From Anarhynchus alexandrinus (lineage: Eukaryota; Chordata; Aves; Charadriiformes; Charadriidae): 64,000 bases of DNA. Location: contig VUYV01000212.1 in NCBI GenBank assembly GCA_008711295.1, positions 264,764 through 328,763 on the forward strand. The letters are read 5' to 3'. The notes beneath the pieces were generated by a model. It was given only the letters and a program-made list of their open reading frames with translations, did no database searches and had not been told where the DNA came from. Below, piece by piece: positions 22,817 through 36,701 of the stretch (within the stretch, counting starts at the first letter, position 1; each line of letters starts with the position of its first letter). The position numbers and the translations under genes were made by a program.

Positions 22817-23861
22817 AACAATAAGAACTAAGATACAAGCTAAAAAATAGCCACAGTTCTTTCTTCTGTTGGTTAGAAGCAAGAGCTACCAGAAAATTTC
22901 AAATCGTATTCAGTCAGTAAGTTCTATTTGACTTTAAGCTTTCAAAAAAGTTAATAAATTTAAATAAAATCCTATTTTTGATGACCCAGATTAATTTTCA
23001 GAGTACCTTGTTCTCATATCCACAGAGCTTAGTTTTTTTTTCATTTTGAAATAAACCCTATTTCATATTTATTAAAGTAAAATAAATTTTGACAAAAATT
23101 GAGAAAATATGAACTGATCTGAAACCTTTTTCCTCCAGTTTTTTGCCTCTGTCACAATTCAGGTTTTAACATAACAACTCATACAGTAGATTAAAAAAAT
23201 AAAAAAGAATTCTGAGAAACTATATTTGCAATAAGTAGCTTCTAAATATTGGGAAATAGAAGAGAAGCCAAAGAACTTGGGGATTTCTCCTAAGGGACAC
23301 GATAAACAAGAAAACAGTAAGCAAAGGTACAATAAAACCCTAGTTGTCCATTATGATCATTCTTTCTGTGGTTAAAAAAAAAAACCAGTGCCAGATTATG
23401 CTATTGCCACTGGTGTATGAATTAAAGAAACTTATATTTAAAGCAAAATCCGGAATAAATTAAACAGTGGTATCTAGTGCTGCTAAGAGTGAATCAAGGA
23501 CATAAAACTGAATCATGACAGGTAGAAAAGATGCAGATGTAAGATTAAGATAGTCTCAAATACTCTCTATCCTCCACTAACTTTTAAGAGAAAGGCACAC
23601 GCAAAGCTAGCTGGAAGGCTCACACCCAGGTGCCAACCAGAGATGTGGCAGTCAATTCATAAGTATTCTGGGGAAAACATAATCCTGCCTCCACTGAAAT
23701 ACAATTGCTGAGGAGCAATCAAAGTATCAGAGACAGACATTGAAGTGCTGGACAAGAAAAAAAAAAATACTGAACTCAGGATCAAAATGAAATCATATAT
23801 GGTGTTACACGCTATAGTCAAGTAACAAGAATTATTATGCTGGAGATAAAAGGCAAGGAGA

Positions 23862-23881
23862 AAAAAAAAGAAAGAAAGAAA
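23862..23881. repeat. short (GAAA)n tract
   Basis: Purine-only stretch AAAAAAAAAGAAAGAAAGAA. Confidence 0.6.
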
Positions 23882-26800
23882 ACACCTATGTCTAGGAATC
23901 AACCACTGACCTGGAAGACTGCACTTTGATAATGATAATGCTGCTGTTACACTCTCGTGGAGCATTAAACACATAAATCATGAATCTCAGGTGAGTTTCA
24001 GGTTAGAACAATGCCAAGACAAGAGCAGAGCACACTTACAGTAATTGGCACATTGCAGAGGCGATGCAAGTAGGTCTGTCCTGAGCATTTCTTCAGTAAG
24101 AGGGGGGAAAAGATCACCAATAAAGGCAAAGTTACACTACCGAATCATCAACCGCAGGATTTTGCCCAAGAAGACAGTAGAGCTATGTTAGGTCAAAATG
24201 CAATAGCCCAGGCCTAGGCATCACATGCTAGCCAATGTGGCCAAGGGTATCTGGGACACAAGCAGTTATAGTTGAAGGGTGTGGGAGTAAGCAGGAGATG
24301 TACAGAATTAAAATAAACAGCATTTCTAACAGATGAAAGAGCAAAGATGATCTCACTGCAAACCATAGACTGTTTATCTCCTTATTATAGAGGACTAATC
24401 AGATTTTAAGGAACTTGACCTCACTACAGTGACTAGAATGAAGACAGCAGCAAAGCAGACTTAGTGTGGCACACTGCTTTTTCAGAAAGCTGACTTTGGC
24501 TTCTGCTCAGTGGCCCAGGTATGGGATATGCTTGAGTAAGCATATCATATTTTACTATATCAGAGCAGTTAATTAATGAGGCTGAAAACAGATGTTGGAA
24601 GACCTTCAACAGAGTACTAAAGAAAGCTGCAAGGAAGTATTGCAGCTGCTCCTAAATCTACCGTTTGCACAGGGAGAGCTTTGAATCTTGGAACAGTAAT
24701 GCTGTAGCTCCAGCATTAATAGAACTCACAACAGAGAAAGTGATATCCCAGAAAGCCAAAGCCTACGGCCACCATCAAGTGAATGACCTCTTCAAACTAC
24801 TACTATTTGAGTAAAACTATACACCGGAGAACAATCCATGTGAAATAGCGATTTACAGGTTCACCATTCACTTCACATGACTGTTCTGTGACATTTGTAG
24901 GGATGCAATAAGGTACAATGATCTTTTCGAGATGCAATCCACATATATTCAAGCTCATCTGTGGCTTTTTAAAGGTCGCTTGCAGGGAGGAGAGGCAGTA
25001 GTGAGCTGCACCATTACAAGCACAGAATCACTGTAGGCATTCTCCAAGGTGTAGCTGCTCACAGACAGGGGGAAGGTTTGGGTTGTGCTCCTATGGAGCT
25101 ACAAGGAGGAAAATTCTGGAGCAAAGCCTCTGGCAGTAACTAGTAGAAACCATCTGGATAGAGAGAGGCACATTTGAAACACACCGTGCTTATAAAGTCC
25201 ATTTCTTACCAACTTTAATGTTATTTGACACGTCCCCCCACAACTCCATCAATGTGTTTGCCTCCACAAATATTTCTGCAGAAGTTTTAAAATAAATTCA
25301 CAGCTCTGCATTCTGACCCCTTGGAATTTGCTAAGAGTGCTTTAGCAAATAAACCAACAATGTTGCTGCATGACAATTTTTAATACCAGGGGTAAGAAGC
25401 TCTGCAGAGCTGAGTGTTGATCCGTTTCTTCTTTGACTGCAGTTTTTGGATTTTTGCCACTGAAACTGAAGAGGACCAGAACGCAGCCATTTGACTTCTG
25501 AACAGTCTACCTTAAGATTACCATCATTCCCTTCTCAATTTTGGTGCAGATGATAAACACGTCTCTCAAATCAGCACCAGATACTTCTCTTAAATCAGAA
25601 ATAAATTAAATTCTTGCAAGTAGTATGCTTTCTCCTGAAAACGATGAATTTACAATTTACTTTCTTTTTTCCCCCTCTTATAGTTAATCTTTTTCTTTCA
25701 TGCTCCCAAACCAACAGGCTGAGTTTTCCCCATGGGCTACTGATGGTATTAAAGTGGACTGTTCACCAGCTGTGCCCTACTGCCTGCCCTATCGATTGGT
25801 TTCTCACATGGCTCTTAATAGGTTTATTGATATTTTGGATTCATTTTGTCCTGATTTTTGTCAATCTTCACATTTTCACAGTCAGGTTCCATTTTGCTTG
25901 AGGAACGTATGCAATTAGTCCACCTCTTAAAAGCCAAGTTCTTTTACTAACGATTTAGCCAATGCCTTTATCTGCCCAGCTTCTTTTCCTTTTCTAGTGT
26001 TTCTTTGGGGTTTTTTGTTTTGGTTCATGTGGTAAGGTAGGATCTGCGTATTATCTGTTGATTTCTGAATGCAACCAGCTTGGTAGCAAATTATCTACAA
26101 ACTAGTTTTTGTTCTTTTTGTGGATCTCAGTCTAACATTCTTGTTTGACAATGTTTTAAAATAATTTTTATATTTGCTAGACATTTTAACATCCATTAAT
26201 TTTGAAATCCTTTGCTAGCATTAACTCACATAGTATTAATGTTGTTACAAAGTAATGATGCTTTACTTCAGCCAAAGATTAGTTTCTTTGCCTTTAACAA
26301 GAAAAGTTAGCAAATAAATGTATTTAAGTCTGAACTGTAACTCTTTTAAAAGTCTTACTGAAGAGCAGAAAACAGATCCAATGAAAATATTTGTCCCTAA
26401 GATTTCAGAGACTATTGAAAATGTGCAGCTTCTGGAACCTCATCAAAAGACAAAGTACTAAATGGATTTACTGATCACTGACAAATATGCCATAAATTGT
26501 TTCCAGGTTTCTTACATGTTGATTATTTCCATTGATTTTGGATAATTTTAAAAGATTATATGCTTATTTTCACTATTCATGTGGTGATCTATCTGGCTTG
26601 ATTTGAAAGAATTAAGATACTGTTTATTTTAAAGTTTGTTTTCTCAATATAAGAATCAACCTCATTTGTAAGCCTTATTTTCAGTTATTTTTATGTCCTT
26701 TTTCCAGAATGCTATTTCAAGTACGATATTGCTTTACATTTTTCATACAACTTTGCCGTTTAGTTTTACGAGACTATACCCACCCTTTATTTATTAATTT

Positions 26801-28189
26801 ATTTGCAACATTTCAGGGTCTGAGGAAGAACCACGAATTTTTTATATATATGAAAGATAGTCTTGAGGAAACTAAAGGCTTTATAATTTGCACCATAGAG
26901 TCATTAAACATATTTTTTAAAGCCCTACATTTAAGCAAGCTGACAAATTAGGGAAAGAATCAGCCTTTAGAATAGCACACAGAGATTTTCACTTGAAAAT
27001 AATAGATTTGCCTATGTGCTCATTCACTTAGTAGGAATTAATGCTAGGTTGCCTATTACAGTAGAGTAGGTCACAACAAACAAATCAGAGGTTTAGTAAT
27101 ATCAAGATCTTTTTATGTGTTCTTTTGGTTTTTTTTAAAAAAAATCTTACAGCTTTTACAAATATGACTTCACTCCATTTCAAATAAGTGTTCATGTACC
27201 TAATCATATTGTTTTCACTGTCATCCTCCATGTCTCTTAGACAACTCTTCATCTGCTTTTAAAGTAAACAAATTCTTCAGCATAGGCACTGCTCAACATC
27301 TGGCATAATGAAACCCTGATTGTAAGTGAGGCCTCTGGGCTCTCCTGTAAGATACATTAAAATACATTTGAGAAAGTCACATTTCTTCAGGTGTTCCTCA
27401 AACAGTAGAGGACAGTAATACAATTTCTTTAAAGTTAGATACATGTTTCTGGAAAATAGGTCCATCTCTAAGTTACATTTACACATTGAGTTTCTTCAAT
27501 TTTTAGCCGAGTTGGAACCAAGACTGTGTCTGCCTTTTGTTTACACAGCAGGATTAGAACAGGAGGATAAATGAGGGGTTCTTGGCTGGCTGAGGATTAT
27601 AGAAATAACAGAAAGACCTCATAAAAACAGATAGCATCCTGCTTCATATTTGCAGCTCCAAAAAGCTAAAGTTTGGCAGGCACACACTGTGGTTAAAGCT
27701 TCCTTATTTGGGAAGAAAAAAAGCAGTAATACTAAAAAGGTCGAGAGAGAAGCAGCATTCTCTGAAAAGACTTAAATTCAGATAAGCTAAAGAAGGCCTA
27801 TATTAACTGGACAAGCATCAAACTGATGGTTTGATAAACACTACTTCCAACGGAAGAGTTTGGACTCTCCAAAGTGTGTTTCCAGTCAATTTTTATTAGA
27901 CAGCAATATTTAATATCTGAACACAGAGTGTTCAAGCTTCCTTCTCCTTTGAAGCCTGGAGTGTTATGGCTGCACAGAAGCAGGGAATTAGAGAATCTCC
28001 TGTTCCTTTTGGTCGGCATCACCTCGCTCACAAGCCAGGAAGGAGGCAGTGCCAGCTGCTGGTCAATAAGCAGCTGCATTTTCCTCTAAAGCTCTATGCT
28101 CTAGAAACACACCAAACGCACAAACGACAAGGGCCAGTGTTCAATCTGTGTCACGCTGAAGAACTACCTGCCATTTAATAAAATCAGGT

Positions 28190-28755
28190 CCTCAGAGAAA
28201 TCATAGGATTGAAAAGAGCCTCTAAAATGTCATCTGGACTGTCTCTTTGCCATGAGGTAATATCAGTTATAACTATGTCATTCCTGACCAACAGTTGCTT
28301 GATCTGTTCTTGAAGGCCTCCCATGACAGACAGTCTGCAGGGCTGCCTGGTCCTGTGATTCACCATCCTGTTAGGTTTCCTAAAGTCTAATCCAAGTTGT
28401 CTTTGCTGCAGTTTCAGCCCATAAGACTTATTGTCCTCCTACCCCATGCAAATGGGGGGAAAAAGTCACCCTTCATCATTGCAGTAGCCTTTTACTACAC
28501 AATGACTACAGTGGTGATCCCAGTATTCTCTAGACTAAGCAGTTTCAACTCCTTTGATCTTTTTTTTCTAGCTTGTGGTTTCTCAGCTTGTGATCATTTT
28601 TGTTGCCCTTGTTTGGAACCCCTCCAATGGACTCACTTTTACTTGAGACGCCCCCAAACCTGACACACTATTCTAGTCAAGATGTTACCAGAACAGCGAT
28701 ACCTCTTCTGTCTTGCACAGTCTACTGTTGCTGTTAAACCCACCACGAAAAGTCA
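28190..28755 (-). mobile_element. ancient diverged CR1-type LINE fragment, minus strand
   Basis: The left end begins with an ATCATAGGATTG remnant. The order of weakly conserved CR1 landmarks then follows: TGATCTGTTCTTGAAGGCCT, CTGCAGTTTCAGCCCATAAG, GTGATCATTTTTGTTGCCCT, CCCTCCAATGGACTCACTT, CATTCTAGTCAAGATGTTACC-like. The order matches the minus-strand 3' part of CR1, but substitutions and indels are too many for any long reading frame. It is much older than the copies at 2800, 36702 and 44497. The subfamily cannot be named by eye. Confidence 0.75.
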
Positions 28756-30577
28756 CTTTTTGCAACAACAGCTGCAACAAAACAGTATTAATACAAACCA
28801 GTCCTTTTCAAACAAAAAGCACAGCATATGAATTCAGACACAGACATTCGTATACAAAAATATAGGTGCTATATTCTCACACTACCAGGAGACATCTGTA
28901 GTAAAAATATTTCATATTTGCTTTTCCAACCCAAGCCTTCCCAGTGGTCACAAGCCACATCTAGTAACCATCTGCAGGGGTCCCACCCTGGGATCTGATC
29001 CGATCTATTCTAGTAGTAGCTCAAATACTGTAAAAACTACATGGTATTACAGTGAAGACAAGGCTTCCTTGCATGGGGAAGCCAACATTTTCAGGCACAA
29101 CTTGTCTTTAGCACAGTTATATACTTAAGAATATAGATCTTTTCTAGGTCAACTCAACTTTCTACATTTGAGACGTCTAATTGAGTTCCAGGTGGATTTT
29201 GTAGCATTCTCACCAGATGATTAAAAAGAACCCCAAACCAAGTACATCTTTTCTGGTAAGAGCATCTTAGACTTTAAAACCTAAACTCAAATGGAAATTG
29301 AAGATAAAGATATTCCTGTAAATCCTGCCCACTACAAATACTTCTGTAGTTGTCATGGAATTTAGGAAGCTTAGAGAAAAAGGATAGCATATCACATTTA
29401 GACTATATTCTGTTGTGCTCAAGGGGATCTACAGGGGTGCCAACAACTTGCAGATCTCAGATACATTGCAAAATACCGTATCTTCACAATATAACCCTTG
29501 GCTTGTCTCCACATTTGCTTGCTACAGCCCCACTATCTCTTGTTTGGTGTCTTCAGGAGATACAGTGAGACTGAAAAGGATCAGCAAAGCTCTGGAAAAT
29601 CTCTGAAGCTGGGAGACTGAGTAAGACAGGCAGGGTTCTTGCAGCAGTTTATTTATGTAAGTTTGGCTGCTGGGACCAGCTTGCACACAAACAAAATATG
29701 ACCAGGACTGACTTAAGGCCTGACTACTTTTTATATTCACACAGCATTCAAGAAAAGCTAAAACTTGAAGACTGATTTCTTTCTTTTTTTTTTTTCCTAG
29801 AGCAAAAGAGCTCCTAAAAAGACAAATAGGCCATAGTGTGTCCCTTCTGAAGTCCACAGTCGCTTTGGTTAAGCTGGACATGCTGAAGTAGCTGGTAGAG
29901 AGAAGAACCAGTTAAATTTCTTCCTGAATTCAAGTTAACTCAACCTGTGATTTTGGTTCAGCAAAAAGCCTCTAAGTGTTATTGTAGAAAACTGCAGCAA
30001 CAAAAGAGAAATTTGGAACAGATTTTTTGAAGTGTTTCTAATGCATCTAACGTTTTCTCCCATAGAACCGGTGAGCCTATTTCTTACACACAGAGAAACA
30101 AGCATATGTATACAAATGTTTACATGTAACTTGAAGAAGAAAAGAAATACATAGTTCCCTAATTGTTTTCAAAAGCCACAAATGATCCTAAATATCTCTG
30201 TAAATAGGTCTGGCTGAATGCCTTCAAAAGGTCAAAGTTCAGTTGTGGACTCTTGAGCTAATTTACTGTGTCATAAAACTTGAAATCAAAAAGTATTTAG
30301 AACGGTAAAAGCAGAAGACTAGAAAGAATAGTAAGGATTACAGCTCATGATGAAGGATATAGTAATGCATCAAATGGAGGAGTCCAGCATTTATTTATTT
30401 CTAAAGAGCCTGGAAGCAATTATTAAAGCTGAAGAGTTGTGGTTTTAATGAACGTGGAAAATTAGTACACGTCAAAAAGATCCAAATCCATGATTTAAGG
30501 ATATTAAGCAAACCAATCATTTGATTAAATTAGCCTAAGTAGAAAATATTTCAGAAAAGCAAATGTAGAATCTGTAA

Positions 30578-30606
30578 ATTAAAAAAAAAAAAAAGAAAAA
30601 AAAGAA
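30578..30606. repeat. A-rich tract
   Basis: About 28 bases of A with two G interruptions. No retrotransposon body is recognised immediately upstream. Confidence 0.6.
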
Positions 30607-33600
30607 GTTGCACTGAGAAACATGCCTTACTAATAAACAAATAAAACAGTAGAGGTCTGGAGAAGCTCCCAGCAGCGAGTTACATCATTTACTGCAACGT
30701 TTGACTGAATTTCAAATGGACTTTGAGTGCAGAATGTTCTTTGTATAACACTAGCAAGCCAATGGTGGGCTCCAAATAAAAGGAAAGGATTCATCATTTA
30801 CCATCCCTTCTGCAGCTTTCTTTTCATTACAACAAAGGGCTGTTTCAATCAGAGCTGTGCAGATTCTCTGTGCTGAGTTTGGTTCAAAGTGTTTTTATGC
30901 AATGCCAGCATCCCCAGGGATTAGCTTCCCTGCAGGCCAAAGCCCTCCCAGTGCTGGGACTGCGATTTGTTTGGGTCAAGCTGTGCTCACCATCTCTCCC
31001 CTCCACTCTCTTGAGAGTACTAGTTCTCAATGACAGGCCTGATCTGACCTCTTTCCAACAAGTTAAACCCTGCAGCCTACCACCCTTCTGACTGGATCTG
31101 GAGGCTATTGTAGTACACCAGAAACGCACCCCCTTGGCAGCTCTGTTCACCCTCTCTCGTGATGGGGCCCTGCAGTTCCACTACACGTGTTTGGTTCTGT
31201 GGTTAACCACATCCTTCTGTCTTCAACCTCCATTTTCCAGCCACGTTAACATAAAAGACCCGAATGCAGAAGAGAAGTTAACATGATCCTAACAGGTTCT
31301 CTTATATAGACAGACACATTGACTCAGATGTATCCAGCCTGTTTAGAAAAGCAGTTATCATCAGGTATAAGAAGCTTTGGTGTATTATTTCTCCTACAGC
31401 ACAGACTAACCAGCTGACTCAGACATGAAATGGATTGGAAGGAGCATGCAGACTGGCAGCGAATATATAGATTTGAAACAATAACACTGTGCATTGTTAG
31501 CAGTCACCTTCATTCTTGAAATTAATTCAATATACTTGCCTCAGCATAGGAGCTAAGACATGACACCAATAATATATTGCATTTCCTAACAGCTAGAAAG
31601 CATAACATACCTTCAACAAATTGATTTAATGTCTGAGTCTCATTTGCAATTAAGTACAGTATTCTATAGCTGACTGGCAAAAATTAAACAGGATCCAACC
31701 TACATGGCGAATGCCTGTAAATAGCTAAATACTCAGCAAGCAACAAGGTAGTAGTTGTGCCCATTGCTCTTTAAATACAATAAACATAGCTGAAGGAAAT
31801 GCACAAGACAGTAAGCTTTACCAGGGAGCTCACCACTATTAAGTAGGCACTAAAAGTTCCTGTTCAATACTGCGAATAATGCAGGCACCTCCAGACAGTA
31901 TTTTCAAAAGACCAAACTACTTTGCCATAAGTACTTTGGTCTGTAAATATAACAGTAAAAGTATTATGACATGCCTGTTAAATTACGTCAGGCTCTGACA
32001 ACTGAATGTAACAGGCCGCAAGAGCTAACACTGTTTATATTTTTGTATATAATATCTTTTCCACCAGAACCAAACCATCTCCACTTTCCATTGTTAATAA
32101 ATTAAAATATTTAGCAAAATTTATGCCCAGCACCAAAGCTTAAACCAATGCATTCAAAGGTACATACTGTCATATAAGACTACTGAGGCTATTTTCTTTT
32201 TTCACTTATTTTGGGATCTCATAGCAAGCCCTATATTTAGGCTAAATCTTTCAGTCTTAAAAGCTTCCTCTGACCTTTGCCTGAGAAGGTCCAACATTAT
32301 TTTCATTAAGCATTTGAAATTGTTTGCAAAGGATGAGTAGAAGGCACCATTTTTGGAGATGAATGATGTGCCTAAAACAATGATCTCCCCTGCCACGTGC
32401 ATTCCTCAAAAAGATGCTGGTAACATCTCAAAAGAAAAAGATGGCTCTAACTATGGGAAGGAGCTGGATTCACACCACTGCTCGGGTAGCTGCAGCACGG
32501 AAAAAAAAATTTCTCTTCTACAATACCTAGCAGTTCAAAGACAATTTCTAAAAATAATTTTCACTGTCTATGAGGTTAAGCCAAAAGCTGGGCAATAGTA
32601 GATTTACAATTGCCTGTATGTCCTTACACAAATATGTTATGATACTGTCCGATTAGAGAACTACACATAAATTTTCTCTGCAAGATGTTTTTCTTATAAT
32701 GAGAGTACAACTGATGCATAAAGTAGCAAATTGAGATAGTAAGGGCAGTTCTGAATCTGGAATCCCTGAACTTTTGAGGGCTGAGATTGGAGACTAAGCA
32801 GTATTTTTTAAAAATAAAATCCCCCACTGCTGCTAATCTACAGTCTATAATACCATTTTACTAACAATTGTGCTATTCCAATAGTGCAAAATTTAGTGCT
32901 AAGGAATGCATGACTATTTAATATATATTGTACATAACTAAAGACCTAGATTGATATTTATATGACCCCATGACTGAGCTCATCCAGTATTATCCTGTTT
33001 ATATGTTATTTTCCCCCAAATATGGGCCTTACTACTTAAAATAGAGGATGGCAATGCCCACAGATTGGCAGCATGGGGCATCTTTGTTAACAGCATTTGC
33101 AAAATTGCTTGTGAATGACATAGGAAATGTTAACAAATAAGATTTCTACAGTTCTTTTGTAGGTCTTCTTTAGATATGGAGATATGCAAGTTTATCCTCC
33201 TTACTTGTTTAGTTTTGGTTTTAGCAGGCAAGATGGGAACTATGGTGCTCATTCTGCCTGTAACAGCTGGAAGTGGGCTACAGCTTGGACCTAAGGGGAA
33301 ATTTTCGCAGAACTCTTGGAGGGTTCTTCAGCAAACCTTCCTGTTTGCTTCAGTACTTTATACCACCCAGAACTAGGAGGTTAGAAACAAAAGGGGCCCA
33401 TTGTAAAACACACACATATACAGAGGAAACACATTATTGTTAAAAAAGGAATTTGTTATAATGAGAAAGGAGCAGTGTGTTTGCAAACTCTAAACTTCTA
33501 AGATACATGTACTTTAAGACATACACTGAAAGACAACACACAGAAAGCTATTTCCATTCCAGCAAAATGCTGCAGACAAACTATTAACCGTAAAGAAAAG

Positions 33601-35698
33601 CAGTGATTAAAGCACCAAGGGAAATTATTTATGCCAGAGTTTTGCAATGGAAAAATATTCTGAAGAAAACAAAGAGAGCTGAACTGAAAGAAAAAGGAAG
33701 AATTTAAGAATGGCACTTAAATTTGCTAGATCCGGACTCTTCCCAATTATATTCAGAATTGAGAAACAGTCACAATTCAAACTCCCCCATACTACAGACA
33801 ACTGAAAATATCCCATTCCCCCATCTCTGGAAAATGACCAAGTCTTTCCCTTTAAACAAGTAAAGACATTTAAAAAGACCAAAGTCCTAATTGAAAGAAC
33901 ATGGCATGACCTGAAGCAAAATGTTAATTAAAACCACTCTGCGTTTCTTTTCCAAGCAAAGTCCTTTTGTCTGACTTTTATAGATGAATTTGACACACTC
34001 CCTTCCCTTGCCTGGAAAGTTCTGAGGTTTTTTGTTTATACTGTACAAAAGCATGAAATTATTGTCCTTAATGCTTTGTTCTTTCTAACTGCATGAAATT
34101 TAGCAATATTTGGAAACATACTTGTAAGATGATGAAGGCCAGAGTTGACATATGAAAAACATATGGGTGTATCCATTTGCATGCACAAAACCCATACCCA
34201 GTACACATGAAAACTAGCACTGTAGTGGCTAATTGATATTTTGTCCTCAATGCACCTGTGCTGTCAGTTAACACAACACACCTGCATGCTTCTGATGGAA
34301 AATTAGATGCAGAAGCACTACTTGTATAAACCTCTCAATCATCATCCAACAAAATATGTTCCTCTACTTGCAACACACAAGAAAGTTAGCTTTATTTTAC
34401 AAGGCTTTAAAGAAAACTCACTCCAAATTTGGTGTTCCAGTACTATTCCCTTTCTCTCTTAGGCCACATGGTCTCTTTGCTCTCCTTTTCAGTTGAAAAT
34501 TGGGAGTCAGAAAGGATGTCATACCCCAACAGGCAGTGCCACTGGAAATGAGATCAACTCTAATCCTGAGTTCTTCTAACCTCTCAAGTTTAAGCAGAAG
34601 ATTGCCATTGTTTAGAGCATAGAACATTATCTCTTTACTTTCTGCCATCCAGAAAGCTTCCCTGTGTCTAATTTCAATGGCACTTTTTAAACAAGTTAGC
34701 AGTAAGATCATCCAACATGCATAAATCACAAAATTTATTTTTTTTTCCTGGAAGGCAATGAGATGGCAAGGTTTGAACAGACCATTTTATACTCAATAAA
34801 ACTTCTATGCTTTCCCTTTTTAATACATTGCCCACCAAAAGAAACACAGGCTGAAAAGACCAAGCAATTGAGGAATTCAATCCAAATTTCCAGGAATATA
34901 ACAAAAACACGACAATAACAAAACTGAAAAATATTTGAGGAGGAAGGAATATGCTCTTGAGCAATCTTATTAGATTTACTAGATTATCAAAGGTATTTCT
35001 AAATGTAAATTACATACCATAGAGAAAAATCAGATGGCTGAAGAGAGAACACGCACCTTGCCACTTCTATCCCTCCAGGAGGGAAAAGAAAAAAAAAAAG
35101 TGCATCTCCCATGATGCATCCTAAGCCCAGGTGGCAGCAATCACCTCCCAGGCAGTGCCTGCAGCTGAGGCAGAGGGAATGCAGTGGCTTAAACAAGAAT
35201 CTGGTGGTAAATGAAATGTTTCTCTGCAGAGGAAAAAAGGGGTGTTGGGAAAAGACCAAGGAATTACCATCTCATCTAGGAAAAGGTTTGCTTGGAGACT
35301 GTAGAGTTTGGCTAATGGAGTAACTTTAAAATACTTTTATATACTTAAATAGCTTTTAAATAAATGAAAGCTGTAAAACACTTATTGTGCTTATACTGCT
35401 TGGCTGGAAATTGCACTAGTTTGCATATTTTGAATAAAAATTACATGAAGAGTTACCTCTGAGGAATTAATTTCCCAGGCTTAATCTAACTTAGTTAAAG
35501 TGAAGAAATAACTAAACTAATTGTGCATGTTTTGTCACACCATTCACAGTGAATTCTGGTTCATCTGTAGTTTACAGCCATGATACAATAAAAAGAATCC
35601 AGAGTAAAACTTTTTCTCGGACTACCTCCTGTTTTAAATTTTGGCTCAGAAAAATGAATAGAAGTTTAATTGAACATGTCCTTTACAATTTCTCCCTT

Positions 35699-35740
35699 CA
35701 TAACAATTCCAAAATCAATCATAACAATTCCAAATTGAAT
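35699..35740. repeat. 21-bp tandem duplication
   Basis: CATAACAATTCCAAAATCAA(T) is followed directly by a second copy with two substitutions near its end. It is a small local duplication, probably from replication slippage. Confidence 0.7.
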
Positions 35741-36299
35741 AGCATTCTTAAGTGCAGACATGTAATCCAATAGTTGAGATGTAAGCTAAGACTGGAAACA
35801 ATTTTAATTTTACAAATTATAATGGAATTAATAATTAAGAGAGAGACACTATAAGTAAAACTTGATATCCAAAGTGCCATGATTATCCAGCTTCATTGAC
35901 ACAAATTCCTCTCGTCTGGCTTTCTTAACATCAGTGCTGCTTGGTCCACTACAAATAAAATGGAGCCACAAAGACGCTAGGCAGGGAGAAAAGATAAACC
36001 ACAGGTTCCACAGGTAGCTTTGGAGGTCAAACATAAGGAAAACTGTTCAGCCCAGACACCCTGGGCTCTAGCAAATGGCCAGCACAGATGGAGTCTTCAG
36101 GGACTGTTGCTGCCAAACTCCTGTAGACACTGTAAAATAGGAAATTTTCAGAGGCTTGTGATAGAGCCAAATTTAAGTAGATTCCTGACCCCAGGCTCTC
36201 CAGCTTCTCAAAAAGATGGTTATGACATTTCTTTTTTGACCATTGGTTGAACAATATGTTTTGCCTTAAATTTGGTCTTTGCCTACTGAAACCTTCAAA

Positions 36300-36314
36300 A
36301 AAAAAAAAAAAAAN
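36300..36314. repeat. A homopolymer ending in one N
   Basis: Fourteen A followed by a single ambiguous base at 36314. This marks a sequencing or gap-closure problem at the homopolymer. Confidence 0.85.
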
Positions 36315-36701
36315 ACAAACCTGAGGCTGATGCTAGCCATGGAAAATTCAGGTCCAATTTTTTCAAGTTACATGCTACCATGAAAAAGGTCTCCTAAAAG
36401 AATGTGTTAGGTAACTTTAACGACAGCCACCTCTGCCAGCTTCACCTATAACAACTTTTAACAATAACAAGAACCTTATCTTTTGTTTTCTCAGCAAAGG
36501 ACCAGCTAGGTTTCTGTTGTGTGATATTGTACATATGGTTCATGCAAGCACTTCCAAATTAATTGCAAGCCAAGGTTTCAGTGCAAATCTTTTCTGATCT
36601 CCTGTTGCTAAACAGTTTCTAAATTAAAATAAAATCAGCAAGTATGTTGTAAGTGCATTTTTAACTGAGCCTCATTGGTTGCACTCAGTTACTGAAGGTG
36701 C

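Larger units (their letters stand above)
22203..28189. other. AT-rich DNA without recognisable gene
   Basis: Single-copy-looking sequence with an AT microsatellite at 22789. At 25684 a very strong acceptor-like tract (CTTTCTTTTTTCCCCCTCTTATAG) opens into two overlapping frames of 72-95 codons (25614-25918). A second acceptor (TTTGCAACATTTCAG, ending 26817) opens a 44-codon frame. Neither has a convincing donor or a recognised peptide. Confidence 0.5.
28756..36701. other. AT-rich DNA without recognisable gene
   Basis: No family or gene can be supported. Minor items are an A-rich tract at 30578-30606 and a 21-bp tandem duplication at 35699-35740. Open frames of about 100-119 codons on the minus strand (29881-29522, 34729-34418) carry no recognisable motif. 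The patch at 30880-31250 is a little GC-richer. Confidence 0.5.
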
